The notes under the pieces were generated by a model that saw only the letters and a program-made list of their open reading frames with translations, was not told the DNA's origin and made no database searches. From the NCBI GenBank assembly GCA_046726235.1, contig JBKPAD010000007.1, positions 1 to 64,000 on the forward strand: 64,000 nucleotides of DNA, read 5' to 3'. The stretch comes from Nitricoxidireducens sp046726235. GTDB lineage: Bacteria > Pseudomonadota > Gammaproteobacteria > Burkholderiales > Rhodocyclaceae. A program made the translations under genes and the position numbers. Shown in pieces: positions 7,598 to 15,464 of this stretch. Positions within the stretch are counted from its first letter, which is position 1. Each line of letters starts with the position of its first letter.

Positions 7598-8877
7598 TGA
7601 CGAAGAACGAAGAACTGTTCCAGCGCGCGCAGCAGACCATTCCCGGCGGCGTGAACTCGCCTGTGCGCGCCTTCCGCTCGGTCGGCGGCGCGCCGCGCTT
7701 CTTCGCTCGCGGCGAAGGCGCCTACGTCTGGGATGCCGATGGCAAGCGTTACATCGACTACGTCGGTTCCTGGGGTCCGCTGATCCTCGGCCACGCCGAG
7801 CCCGACACCGTGCGCGCCGTGCAGGACGCGGCGACCCGCGGCCTATCCTTCGGCGCGCCGACCGAGGGCGAGATCGAACTCGCCGAGTTGCTCGTCAAGC
7901 TGGTGCCGAGCATGGAACTGGTGCGCCTCGTCTCCTCGGGCACCGAGGCGACGATGAGCGCGATCCGTCTCGCGCGCGGCTTCACCGGCCGCGACGTCAT
8001 CGTCAAGTTCGAGGGCTGCTACCACGGCCACGCCGACAGCCTGCTGGTCAAGGCCGGCTCCGGCATGCTGACCTTCGGCAACCCGTCGTCGTCGGGCGTG
8101 CCCGCCGACCTCGCCCAGCACACGCTGGTGCTTGATTACAACGATGCGGCGCAATTGACCGAGGCGTTCGGCAAGCACGGCGACAATATCGCCTGCGTCA
8201 TCGTCGAGCCCGTCGCCGGCAACATGAACCTGATCGCCCCGAAGCCGGAGTTCCTCAAGGCGATGCGCGACCTCTGCACGAAGCACGGCGCGGTGCTGAT
8301 TTTCGACGAAGTGATGACCGGCTTCCGCGTCGGCCCCGGCAGCGCGCAGGGCCTGTTCGGCATCAAGCCGGACCTGTCGACCTTCGGCAAGGTCGTCGGC
8401 GGCGGCATGCCGCTGGGCGCCTTCGGCGGCCGCCGCGACATCATGGAAAAGATCGCGCCGCTCGGCCCGGTCTATCAGGCCGGCACGCTCTCGGGCAACC
8501 CGCTGTCCGTGGCCGCGGGCTTGGCGACGCTGAAGAAGATCCAGGCGCCGGGCTTCTACGAGGCGCTGACGAAGAAAACGAAATCGCTCGTCGACGGCCT
8601 CGTCGCCGCGGCGAAGCAGCGCGGCGTGTCGTTCAGCGCCCAGTCGGTGGGCGGCATGTTCGGCGTTTACTTCGCGGCCACGCCGCCGACGTCCTATGCC
8701 GAGGTGATGAAGGCCGACAAGGACGCCTTCAACCGCTTCTTCCACGCCATGCTCGAGAAGGGCGTCTACCTCGCGCCCTCGGCCTTCGAGGCCGGCTTCG
8801 TCTCGGCCGCGCACAGCGACGCCGACCTCGCCGCTACCATCGCCGCGGCCGACGCGATCTTCTCGTCGGGAGTCTGA
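7597..8877 (+). CDS. hemL: Glutamate-1-semialdehyde 2,1-aminomutase
   Basis: HemL converts glutamate-1-semialdehyde to 5-aminolevulinate in the C5 heme pathway. The 426-residue class III PLP enzyme has the family start FQRAQQTIPGGVNSPVRAF, the HVxS-like SSGTEATMSAIRLARG segment, the FEGCYHGHAD motif and the PLP lysine in STFGKVVGGGMPLGAFGG. Full length and all signatures are present. It is translationally coupled to thiE (one-base overlap) and to the following SMR gene. Adjacency of thiE and hemL recurs in betaproteobacteria. Confidence 0.97.
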   Translation: MTKNEELFQRAQQTIPGGVNSPVRAFRSVGGAPRFFARGEGAYVWDADGKRYIDYVGSWGPLILGHAEPDTVRAVQDAATRGLSFGAPTEGEIELAELLVKLVPSMELVRLVSSGTEATMSAIRLARGFTGRDVIVKFEGCYHGHADSLLVKAGSGMLTFGNPSSSGVPADLAQHTLVLDYNDAAQLTEAFGKHGDNIACVIVEPVAGNMNLIAPKPEFLKAMRDLCTKHGAVLIFDEVMTGFRVGPGSAQGLFGIKPDLSTFGKVVGGGMPLGAFGGRRDIMEKIAPLGPVYQAGTLSGNPLSVAAGLATLKKIQAPGFYEALTKKTKSLVDGLVAAAKQRGVSFSAQSVGGMFGVYFAATPPTSYAEVMKADKDAFNRFFHAMLEKGVYLAPSAFEAGFVSAAHSDADLAATIAAADAIFSSGV

Positions 8878-9215
8878 TGCCTCAGTTGTCCGCCGGCGCG
8901 GCGTGGCTGGTGCTGGTCGTCGCCGGCCTGTGCGAGATCGGCTGGGCGATCGGCCTCAAGTACACTGAAGGCTTCACGCGCCCGCTGGCGAGCGGCATCA
9001 CGCTGGTCTTGATGGTGCTCTCCGTGGTGCTGCTCGGCTGGACGCTGAAGACGCTGCCGGTCGGCACGGCCTACGCGGTGTGGACCGGCATCGGCGCGGT
9101 CGGCACGGCAGTGCTTGGAATCTACCTCTTCGGCGAATCGTCCGACGCGCTGCGGCTGGCCTGCATCGCGCTGATCGTCGCCGGCATCCTCGGGCTGAAG
9201 TTTCTCGCCGGCTAA
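8877..9215 (+). CDS. gdx: SMR-family exporter of the Gdx/SugE type
   Basis: This 112-residue protein has four predicted membrane helices and the conserved membrane Glu of small multidrug resistance proteins in AGLCEIGWAIGLKYTEGFTR. The WAIGLKYTEGFTR form is characteristic of the SugE/Gdx subgroup, whose studied members export guanidinium with proton antiport, not of the EmrE drug-pump subgroup. The start shares one base with the hemL stop. No guanidine riboswitch precedes it, as it sits within an operon. Guanidinium specificity is inferred from subgroup similarity. Confidence 0.85.
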   Translation: MPQLSAGAAWLVLVVAGLCEIGWAIGLKYTEGFTRPLASGITLVLMVLSVVLLGWTLKTLPVGTAYAVWTGIGAVGTAVLGIYLFGESSDALRLACIALIVAGILGLKFLAG

Positions 9216-9222
9216 GGCGCTT

Positions 9223-10578
9223 TCACTGTTGCGCCTTGGCTTCGATCGCGCGCTTTGCCTGGCGCGCCTCGTAGTAGCGCAGCAGATGGTAGGTCGCCCA
9301 GCCGATGATCGCCGAGCCGACGACGAAGCCGGCGTACGAGAGCGGCCACGGCACCCCCTCGGTCATCATCGAGAACTCCGACATGCCGCCGATGCCGGCG
9401 AGGATGTTGATCGGCATGAACACGATCGAGATCGCCGTCAGCTTCGACACGCGCTGGTTCTGGTTGATGTTGATGAAGCCGACCGTGGCGTCCATCAGGA
9501 AGTTGATCTTGCCGAACAGGAAGCCGGTGTGGCCGTCGAGCGACTCGATGTCGCGCAGGATCTGGCGCGCGTCGTCGAACTGCTGGGCCGAGAGGAACTT
9601 GCCGCGCATCAGGAAGGAGACGGCGCGCCGCGTGTCGAGCACGTTGCGGCGAATGCGGCCGTTCAAGTCCTCGCCGCGGGCGATCTCGGAGAGGATCAAC
9701 GCCGCTTCCTCGTCGGTGATGCGGGGGTTCAACACGCGGCGGCCGACGGCTTCGAGATCGGCATAGACGTCCTCGAGCGCATCCGCCGAGTATTCGGCAT
9801 CGGCGGCGTAGAGGTCGAGCAGGACGTCCTTGCCTTCGGTGACGTAGCCGGGCTGGGTGCGCGCGCGCAGCCGCTGCAACCGGAACACGGGCAGTTCTTC
9901 CTGGCGCACCGAGAACAGGATGTCCTGATGCAGGATGAAGGCCACCGCCACGTTGCGCGCGTTGTCCTCGGCGTCGAGCAGGAAGTCGGAATGCAGGTGG
10001 ATCTCGCCGTTGTCCTCGATGTAGAAGCGCGCGCTGGCTTCTAGGTCGGTCAGGCTGTCGGGGTCCGGCAGCTCCAGCCCGAAATGCTCGCCGACCCACA
10101 TGCGCATCTCGGCCGAAGGCGCGACGAGGTCCACCCAGATCGGCTTGACGTTGGCGAAGTCGGCACGGTTGCCGACCTTCACCTGGCGCAAGCGGCCGTT
10201 GTGCAGCTCGAAAGCGTTGAGCGACACCTTGTCGTTTTCGTGGCGCGAGGCCGTGACGAGTTCTTCGCGCACCTCGTCGAGCACCAGCAGCAGGACGGCG
10301 TCGAGGCGATCGGCGCCCACTTGTTCCCAGGCCATCAACCGATCCTCGGGCGACAGCGCCTCGAGGATGCGAGCCACGTCAACGGGATCGAGACCGGCGA
10401 GCAGCTTGCGCAGGTCGGCAAGGTTCTGCCGGTGCACGATGTTCTCGATCAATCCGTGCTTGGGCATCTCCTGCCGGTTGACCAGGCTCTCGACCAGACG
10501 ATTGCGCGACAGCAGATGCTGCACCTCGTTGAGGTGCTGCGTCAGGCGGTCGATTTCAGGATGGGTCGATTGGCTCAT
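9223..10578 (-). CDS. CorA-family divalent cation transporter with N-terminal MgtE-type domain
   Basis: The 451-residue protein combines two architectures. Residues about 20-120 resemble the MgtE N-terminal superhelical domain (LVESLVNRQ, DLRKLLAGLDPVDVARILEALSPEDRL). The rest follows CorA: a soluble alpha/beta funnel with long helices and two C-terminal membrane segments (about 370-397 and 408-432). The pore-mouth GMN signature of CorA reads GMS at 398-400 (LAGIGGMSEFSMM). Such MgtE_N-CorA fusions occur in betaproteobacteria. Probable role is magnesium or related cation transport at the inner membrane; selectivity is uncertain because of the altered motif. It is convergent with gdx, seven bases away. 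Confidence 0.82.
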   Translation of the reverse strand: MSQSTHPEIDRLTQHLNEVQHLLSRNRLVESLVNRQEMPKHGLIENIVHRQNLADLRKLLAGLDPVDVARILEALSPEDRLMAWEQVGADRLDAVLLLVLDEVREELVTASRHENDKVSLNAFELHNGRLRQVKVGNRADFANVKPIWVDLVAPSAEMRMWVGEHFGLELPDPDSLTDLEASARFYIEDNGEIHLHSDFLLDAEDNARNVAVAFILHQDILFSVRQEELPVFRLQRLRARTQPGYVTEGKDVLLDLYAADAEYSADALEDVYADLEAVGRRVLNPRITDEEAALILSEIARGEDLNGRIRRNVLDTRRAVSFLMRGKFLSAQQFDDARQILRDIESLDGHTGFLFGKINFLMDATVGFININQNQRVSKLTAISIVFMPINILAGIGGMSEFSMMTEGVPWPLSYAGFVVGSAIIGWATYHLLRYYEARQAKRAIEAKAQQ

Positions 10579-10605
10579 GATTCCGTCGGCGGGGCCGGCC
10601 GATTT

Positions 10606-10800
10606 TAGGGCCTGTTCACGCTATGCCGGCGGAGCGCGTTGGCTCCCGGATCGAGAGCCAACCCGAAGGGAAGCGGGAAAATCGAGCGCATTGCGGCGTT
10701 GCTCCTTCCTAGCTGGGATTACCAAGCGGCGTCAGTCGCGCCTTGCACTGCGCCCGATTTTACCGCTTCGCGCCCGTCGTCATAGCGTGAACAGGCCCTA
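10606..10800. mobile_element. MITE-like element, 195 bp, with perfect 20 bp terminal inverted repeats
   Basis: TAGGGCCTGTTCACGCTATG at 10606-10625 is the exact reverse complement of the sequence at 10781-10800. If the outer TA is a duplicated target, the element is a 191-base unit starting GGGCC and ending GGCCC, flanked by TA on both sides, as seen for some IS5- and IS630-type elements. The interior has no open frame of note and contains a further stem (GTTGGCTC at 10638-10645 with GAGCCAAC at 10655-10662). It fills nearly the whole gap between mtgA and the CorA gene, so it may also act as a transcription barrier. No parent transposase is in the window. Confidence 0.7.
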
Positions 10801-10805
10801 GTCGA

Positions 10806-11498
10806 TCAAGGAACCTCGGAATACTGCATCCGCGCCAGTATGCTCTGCGTCCGGGCGTTCAAATACGCCGAATAAGGGTTTCTTTCGTACTTCCTCGGCG
10901 CCGGCAGCAGCACGGCGAGGCGGGCCGCCTGCTCGGCGGTGAGCCCCGCCGCCGTGGCGGCGAAATAGCGGGATGCCGCTGCCTCGGCGCCGAACACCCC
11001 CTCGCCCCACTCGACGACGTTCAGATACACCTCGAGGATGCGCCGCTTGTCCCACAGCAGTTCGAGCCAGACGGTGATGATGGCCTCCTGCGCCTTGCGC
11101 CAGGGCGTCTTCGAGGCCGACAGGAACAGGTTCTTCGCCAGTTGCTGCGAGATCGTCGAGCCGCCGGCCACTACCTTGCCCTTCTTGCGGTTCTTCTCCA
11201 GCGCCTTCTGCATGCCCTCCCAGTCGAAGCCCTCGTGGTCAATGAACTTGTCGTCCTCGGCGGCCACCACCGCGTGCTTGAGGTGGCGCGAGATCTTGGC
11301 GTAAGGCACCCAGCGGTAGCGCAGGTCGGCGGCCGGCTTCTTCTCGCGCATCGCGTCGAGCCGCTGCGTCATGAAGCTCGTCGAGCCGGGGTCGACGTAT
11401 TTCCACCACACCACCCAGCCCAGATACCAGCCCTGCCAGAGCAGCACGAGCAGCAGCAGCGCGGCGAGCGCGCGCTTCCACCAGCGCACGATCCTCAT
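10806..11498 (-). CDS. mtgA: Monofunctional biosynthetic peptidoglycan transglycosylase
   Basis: MtgA polymerises lipid II glycan strands. The 230-residue protein has one N-terminal membrane anchor (LAALLLLVLLWQGWYLG) and GT51 motifs: the catalytic Glu in AAEDDKFIDHEGFDW, then GGSTISQQLAKNLFLS, RKAQEAIITVWLE and the NVVEWGEGVFGAEAA segment. No penicillin-binding transpeptidase domain follows. Length is typical. The start overlaps the aroE stop by four bases. The 3' end is six bases from the MITE-like element. Confidence 0.95.
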   Translation of the reverse strand: MRIVRWWKRALAALLLLVLLWQGWYLGWVVWWKYVDPGSTSFMTQRLDAMREKKPAADLRYRWVPYAKISRHLKHAVVAAEDDKFIDHEGFDWEGMQKALEKNRKKGKVVAGGSTISQQLAKNLFLSASKTPWRKAQEAIITVWLELLWDKRRILEVYLNVVEWGEGVFGAEAAASRYFAATAAGLTAEQAARLAVLLPAPRKYERNPYSAYLNARTQSILARMQYSEVP

Positions 11499-12331
11499 GC
11501 GGCCGCCAGTTCGGCGCGCAGCTCGGACAGCACCGGTCCGGTGTCGGGCCGCACGCCGCGCCAGACGGCGAAGGCCTCCGCCGCCTGCTCGACCAGCATG
11601 CCGAGGCCGTCGGCGACGCGGGCGCCTGCCGCGCGCGCCTGCGTCATGAACGGCGTCTCGCGGCCGTAGAGCATGTCGTAGGCGAGATTGCCGGGAGCGA
11701 AGACGCCGGCCGGCAGCGGCAGCGCCTGCTCGGCCAGCCCGGCCGAGGTGGCGTTGATCACGATATCGAAGCCGCGGCCGGCCAGAGCCTCGAAGCCGCC
11801 GCCTTGCGGGCGAGCCGCGCCGGCGGGCGCCAGCGGCGCGAGTTCCGCGGCGAGCGCCGCCGCCTTGTCCGCGGTGCGGTTGGCGATGGAGAGTTCGGCC
11901 GGCTGCTGTTCGAGCAGCGGCAGGATGGTGCCGCGCGCCGCACCGCCGGCGCCGAGCAGCAGCACGCGGCGCCCGGCGATGGCGACGCCGAGGTTCGCGG
12001 TCAAGTCGCGCACCAGGCCGGCACCATCGGTGTTGTCGCCGAGGATTCCATCTTCGCCGAAGGCCAGCGTATTCACGGCGCCAGCGGCGCGCGCACGCGG
12101 CGTCAGCCGGTCGGCAAGGCGGAAGGCCTCCTCCTTGAACGGCACCGTGACGTTGGCGCCGCGTCCGCCGGCCGCGGCGAAGTCGCGCACCGCGGCGGCG
12201 AAGCCGTCGAGCGGCGCCAGCAGCGCCTCGTAAGTCAGGTCCTGCGCGGTCTGCCGGGCGAACAGCGCGTGGATGCGCGGCGACTTGCTGTGGGCGATCG
12301 GGTTGCCAAAAACGGCGTAGCGGTCAGTCAT
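11495..12331 (-). CDS. aroE: Shikimate dehydrogenase
   Basis: AroE reduces 3-dehydroshikimate to shikimate with NADPH. The 278-residue protein starts MTDRYAVFGNPIAHSKSPRIH, the shikimate-binding Ser-x-Ser region, and has NVTVPFKEEA with the catalytic Lys, GDNTDGAG with the catalytic Asp, and the NADP loop LLGAGGAARG with NRT at the strand-2 end. The ATG at 12331 sits downstream of an inserted 132-base segment. A second, near-identical copy of the first eight codons, with GTG as start, lies just after the tonB-like stop and runs into a stop codon. The present ATG seems to be a duplicated, rebuilt start (see findings). Confidence 0.95.
   Translation of the reverse strand: MTDRYAVFGNPIAHSKSPRIHALFARQTAQDLTYEALLAPLDGFAAAVRDFAAAGGRGANVTVPFKEEAFRLADRLTPRARAAGAVNTLAFGEDGILGDNTDGAGLVRDLTANLGVAIAGRRVLLLGAGGAARGTILPLLEQQPAELSIANRTADKAAALAAELAPLAPAGAARPQGGGFEALAGRGFDIVINATSAGLAEQALPLPAGVFAPGNLAYDMLYGRETPFMTQARAAGARVADGLGMLVEQAAEAFAVWRGVRPDTGPVLSELRAELAAA
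12306..12330. repeat. Direct repeat, copy 1 (aroE 5' end)
   Basis: Twenty-five bases covering codons 1 to 8 of aroE are repeated 132 bases away at 12438-12462 with one mismatch (AGTCA versus GGTCA at the end). On the minus strand this is the functional copy with ATG. Confidence 0.9.
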
Positions 12332-12383
12332 TGTTGGCGCGCGGTGCGGCGTATCGTCTGCGACAGCGTCGCGAGGGTGAACC

Positions 12384-12445
12384 GTTTTCGGCGAAGGCTA
12401 ACATGAGCGCAGCGAATGTTAAGCGCAGCGGCCGAAGCCAAAAAC
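12384..12445. repeat. Palindromic interspersed repeat, copy A
   Basis: The segment starts GTTTTCGGCGAAGGCTAACA and ends GCGGCCGAAGCCAAAAAC, so its outer arms and an inner GGCTAACAT / ATGTTAAGC pair can fold back. The same pattern, TTTCGGCG-A/G-AGGCTAA, then GTTAAG, then GGCCG-A/G-AGCC, recurs at 36841-36903. It lies between the two copies of the aroE start. It has no coding role. Confidence 0.7.
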
Positions 12446-12462
12446 GGCGTAGCGGTCGGTCA
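12438..12462. repeat. Direct repeat, copy 2 (abandoned aroE start)
   Basis: Near-exact second copy of the aroE 5' end. On the minus strand it begins GTG ACC GAC CGC TAC three bases after the stop of the tonB-like gene, where aroE would normally start, but the frame reaches a TAA after about 14 codons within the palindromic repeat. Confidence 0.88.
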
Positions 12463-12464
12463 CG

Positions 12465-13355
12465 TCAGTTCGCCGAAAGCCGGTCGGCGTTGGTGAAGGT
12501 CCACGTGCGCGTGATCTCGATGATGTCGGTGTCGCGCTTGATGGCTGGCGGGAAGGGCGAGTATGGCGCCGCCAGCTGGACGATGCGCCGCGCCGCGTCG
12601 TCGAGGACCTTGTGGCCCGACGGGCGGTCGATGACGACGCTCTGCAATTCGCCGTCGCTGTTGATGACGACGCTGATCACCAGGCTGCCGTAGAGCTTGC
12701 CGCGCGCCGACTCGGGGTAGTTGAGGTTGCCGATGCGCTCGATCTTCTGGCGCCAGTCTTCGACGTACTGCGCGAAGCGGTATTCGGTGGTGCGCGCGCC
12801 GATGAAGGCGCGGCGCGGGCGCTTGTTGTATTCCTCGACGTTGCGCGCGATCTGGCCTTCCAGGCGGACCGCGGCGAGCGCGCTGCCGGCGAGGTCGAGG
12901 CCCGAGATGTTCGGCGGCACCGTCGGCACCGGCTCGTTGCGGCGCTTGTCGGCGGCGACGCTGCGCTCGCTCTGCAGCCGCGTCAGGATCTGTTTCTGTT
13001 CGGCCTCCATGCGCGCGACGCGCTGGCGCTTCTCGACCAGTTCGCTGCCTTCCGCGCTCGCCCTGGTCGGTGGCAGCGGCGTCGCCGCGCGGCGGTTCTC
13101 GTCGGTGTTGCCGCCGCCGTCGAGGTTGGCCTGCGCCCGCGCCTGCGCGTCGGACGGTTTCTTCGCGCTCTTGCTGTTGACCAGGATGACGTCGAGCGCC
13201 TGCTCGGTGGCGCGGCCGAGCGCCTGGGGCAACTTGAAGTGGACCGACAGCACCACCGCATGCAGCAGGATCGATACGCCGAGCGCCAGCGTCAGGTTGC
13301 GCTGCGGCGGGTCCATGTCGGCCAGCGGGCCTGGCCAGGCGAATTTTCGCTGCAT
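12465..13355 (-). CDS. TonB-family energy transducer-like protein
   Basis: The 296-residue protein has a short cytoplasmic N-terminus, one membrane anchor at about residues 20-40 (LTLALGVSILLHAVVLSVHF, with the membrane His common in TonB), a charged and Gln/Arg-rich linker, and a C-terminal TonB-type domain at about 205-285 containing NYPESARGKLYGSLVISVVI and DRPSGHKVLDDAA. TonB carries proton-motive force from ExbBD to outer-membrane receptors; no exbBD is adjacent. It lies 11 bases after the RNase II-like gene and just before aroE. Its partner receptor could be the copper-type receptor at 15465, but that is only proximity. Confidence 0.85.
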   Translation of the reverse strand: MQRKFAWPGPLADMDPPQRNLTLALGVSILLHAVVLSVHFKLPQALGRATEQALDVILVNSKSAKKPSDAQARAQANLDGGGNTDENRRAATPLPPTRASAEGSELVEKRQRVARMEAEQKQILTRLQSERSVAADKRRNEPVPTVPPNISGLDLAGSALAAVRLEGQIARNVEEYNKRPRRAFIGARTTEYRFAQYVEDWRQKIERIGNLNYPESARGKLYGSLVISVVINSDGELQSVVIDRPSGHKVLDDAARRIVQLAAPYSPFPPAIKRDTDIIEITRTWTFTNADRLSAN

Positions 13356-13366
13356 GGCGCGGAATT

Positions 13367-15280
13367 TTAACCCGCTTGCTCCTCGGCCCCGTCCGCCTCC
13401 AAAGCCGCATCAGAGGCCTCGACCGCCAGCATTTCGACGAATCGCGCCCGCGCCTCGGCTTCGAGCAGGTCGACGTTCTCGATCGCGAGACGCAGACGTG
13501 CGCCGCGTTCCTGCGTCGGCAGGCCCATCACGCGCAGCACCAGCGGGATGCGCTCGAGGCGCACCAGGCTCTCCTTGAGCACCACGGCCGACGGCTCTTT
13601 CTCGTCTTCCTGCAGCAGCCAGCGCAGGCACCAGTAGCGCTCCATGCCGCGCTGGAATTCGGCGTAGGCGGCGTAGGTCAGCTCGAAGTCGCGCAGGGCG
13701 GCGAGGAACTCGGCCGACTTGGCGGTAAAGGGCGGCGTCTCCTCGCGCAGGGCCGCGATCAGCTGCCACTGGTTGATCAGGTCGCAATGGCGGCGCAGCG
13801 GCGACGACGACCAGGCGTAGCACTCGACGCCGAGCCCTTCGTGCGGCGCCGCGACGGTGCTCATCCTCACCTTGCCCGCCTGCTGCACGCGATACAGGCC
13901 GGCGATTTTGCGGTCGCGCAGCAGCGCGCCCCAGGTCGAGTTGGCGACGATCATCAGCTCGGCCACCAGCGTGTCGAGCGGGCTGCCGCGCGGGCGCTCG
14001 TCGATGGCGATGCGGCCGCGGCCGACGCTGGTCTCGACGTCCCAGTCCACGCTGTACGAATAGTCCTTGCGGTTCTGCTGGCCGCTGGCGCCGCGCCCGG
14101 CTTCGAGCACCGTCGCCAGTTCCCACAGGCGCTTCAGCTCGTCGCGGAACTCGAACTCGGGCAGTCCGGCGGCCAGCGTCTCGGCGTTGAACAGCGGCTC
14201 GACGTCGTGGTGGCGCAGGTTGGCGACCACCGGCACGCGTTCGAGCCGCGATTCGTGCGCGACGATGCGCAAGTCGGACGCGACGTCGAGGTAGAGCGAA
14301 ACCGCGGCGACCGTGCGGCCGGCGGCGAGCGTGAAGCGCTCGACGACATCCTCGGGCAGCATGGTGATCTTGCGGCCCGGCATGTAGACGGTCGACAGCC
14401 GGTTGCGCGCGATGCGGCCGAGGTCGGAGTCCGGCCCGAAGCCAAGCCCCGGCGCGGCGATGTGGATGCCGACGCGCATGCTGCCGTCGGCGTTGAAGAC
14501 CACCGAGAAGGCGTCGTCGATTTCCGTCGTCTGCGCGTCGTCGATCGAGAAGGCGCGCACCTCGGCGGTCGGCAGGTCCGGCAGGTGCTCGGGCTCCGCG
14601 CAGGCCGGGAAGTCCGTGCCCTGCGGGAAGAATTCGAACAGGAAGCGGCCGAGGTGGTAGTCGTGCGTGTCGCGCAGCGCGCCGCAATCCGCGAGCAGCT
14701 TCGGGGCCGACTTGCCGGTCTCGGCGCAGGCGGCCTCGAGCGCCTTGGTCTCGGGCTTGTTGCGGTCCGGCTTGTAGAGCAGTTCGCGCAGTAGCGGCTG
14801 CAGCTCGGACGGCAGCGTGCCGGCCTTGAGCTCCTCGACCATGCGCTCGATGGCGAGCGCCTGCTGGCGCTTCTTCTCCATGCCGGCGATGGCGGCCTTG
14901 AGGATCTCGGGCGGAGCCTTGCGGAAGCGGCCCTTGCCCTTGCGGTGGAAGTGCATCGGCGCCGAATGCAGGCGCAGCAGCACGGCGACCGCCTCCACCG
15001 GCGTCGGCTTGTGGCCGGCGTATTCGGCGGCCAACTCCTCGAAGCCGAACTCGTTCTCGGCGCAGACCTCCCAGAGGAAGTCGACGTCGATGCCTTCGGC
15101 GTCCGCTTCCGCGCGGTCGAGCAGTTCGCTCGCGGACGGCGCCTCGAAGCGCAACAGCACGTTGGCGGCCTTTACCTTGGAGCGCTTGCCCGAGGGCAGC
15201 TCCACCTGCAGCGAGGTGTTGTTGTCGGCGAGGACGGTTCCGGCGCGGAAGGCGCCGTCTTCCTCGAAAAGCACGTTCAT
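13367..15280 (-). CDS. RNase II/RNB-domain exoribonuclease-like protein
   Basis: The 637-residue protein has a central RNB catalytic domain. Its Asp cluster appears as FSIDDAQTTEIDDAF, with the second acidic position Glu instead of the Asp of E. coli RNase II. Further signatures are IHIAAPGLGFGPDSDL, VYMPGRKITMLPED, and SSSPLRRHCDLINQWQL near residue 490, the RNA-end-binding part. The N-terminal part (about 1-200) does not look like canonical cold-shock domains. It probably degrades RNA 3' to 5'. Proteins of this type are found upstream of tonB-like and aroE genes in related bacteria. The ATG at 15280 gives a natural start; a longer frame upstream lacks protein character. Confidence 0.85.
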   Translation of the reverse strand: MNVLFEEDGAFRAGTVLADNNTSLQVELPSGKRSKVKAANVLLRFEAPSASELLDRAEADAEGIDVDFLWEVCAENEFGFEELAAEYAGHKPTPVEAVAVLLRLHSAPMHFHRKGKGRFRKAPPEILKAAIAGMEKKRQQALAIERMVEELKAGTLPSELQPLLRELLYKPDRNKPETKALEAACAETGKSAPKLLADCGALRDTHDYHLGRFLFEFFPQGTDFPACAEPEHLPDLPTAEVRAFSIDDAQTTEIDDAFSVVFNADGSMRVGIHIAAPGLGFGPDSDLGRIARNRLSTVYMPGRKITMLPEDVVERFTLAAGRTVAAVSLYLDVASDLRIVAHESRLERVPVVANLRHHDVEPLFNAETLAAGLPEFEFRDELKRLWELATVLEAGRGASGQQNRKDYSYSVDWDVETSVGRGRIAIDERPRGSPLDTLVAELMIVANSTWGALLRDRKIAGLYRVQQAGKVRMSTVAAPHEGLGVECYAWSSSPLRRHCDLINQWQLIAALREETPPFTAKSAEFLAALRDFELTYAAYAEFQRGMERYWCLRWLLQEDEKEPSAVVLKESLVRLERIPLVLRVMGLPTQERGARLRLAIENVDLLEAEARARFVEMLAVEASDAALEADGAEEQAG

Positions 15281-15383
15281 GGGGAGGTGACGGGTGAGGC
15301 GGAGAGGGCGCGAATTATAGCGGCTGGCGCCCCCGGCCCCGCGGCTTCCGGCGGGCCGTGGCGGCGAACGCCGGCGCCGGCAG

Positions 15384-15402
15384 GTGCGACAACGTGTCGC
15401 AC
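15384..15402. promoter_or_regulatory. Perfect 8-3-8 dyad, candidate operator upstream of the TonB receptor
   Basis: GTGCGACA-ACG-TGTCGCAC is a perfect inverted repeat in the divergent region between the RNase gene and the receptor. A -10-like TAGAAT lies at 15424-15429, so the dyad would cover or sit just upstream of the -35 region. This is a classic repressor or activator position. It does not match the FNR/DNR half-site TTGAT, and I cannot name the regulator. Confidence 0.5.
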
Positions 15403-15464
15403 GGGGCCGCGATCCGTGCTGCATAGAATCGCCGGCTTCCAAAAAGCCAGTCCGGGAGTTCCAA

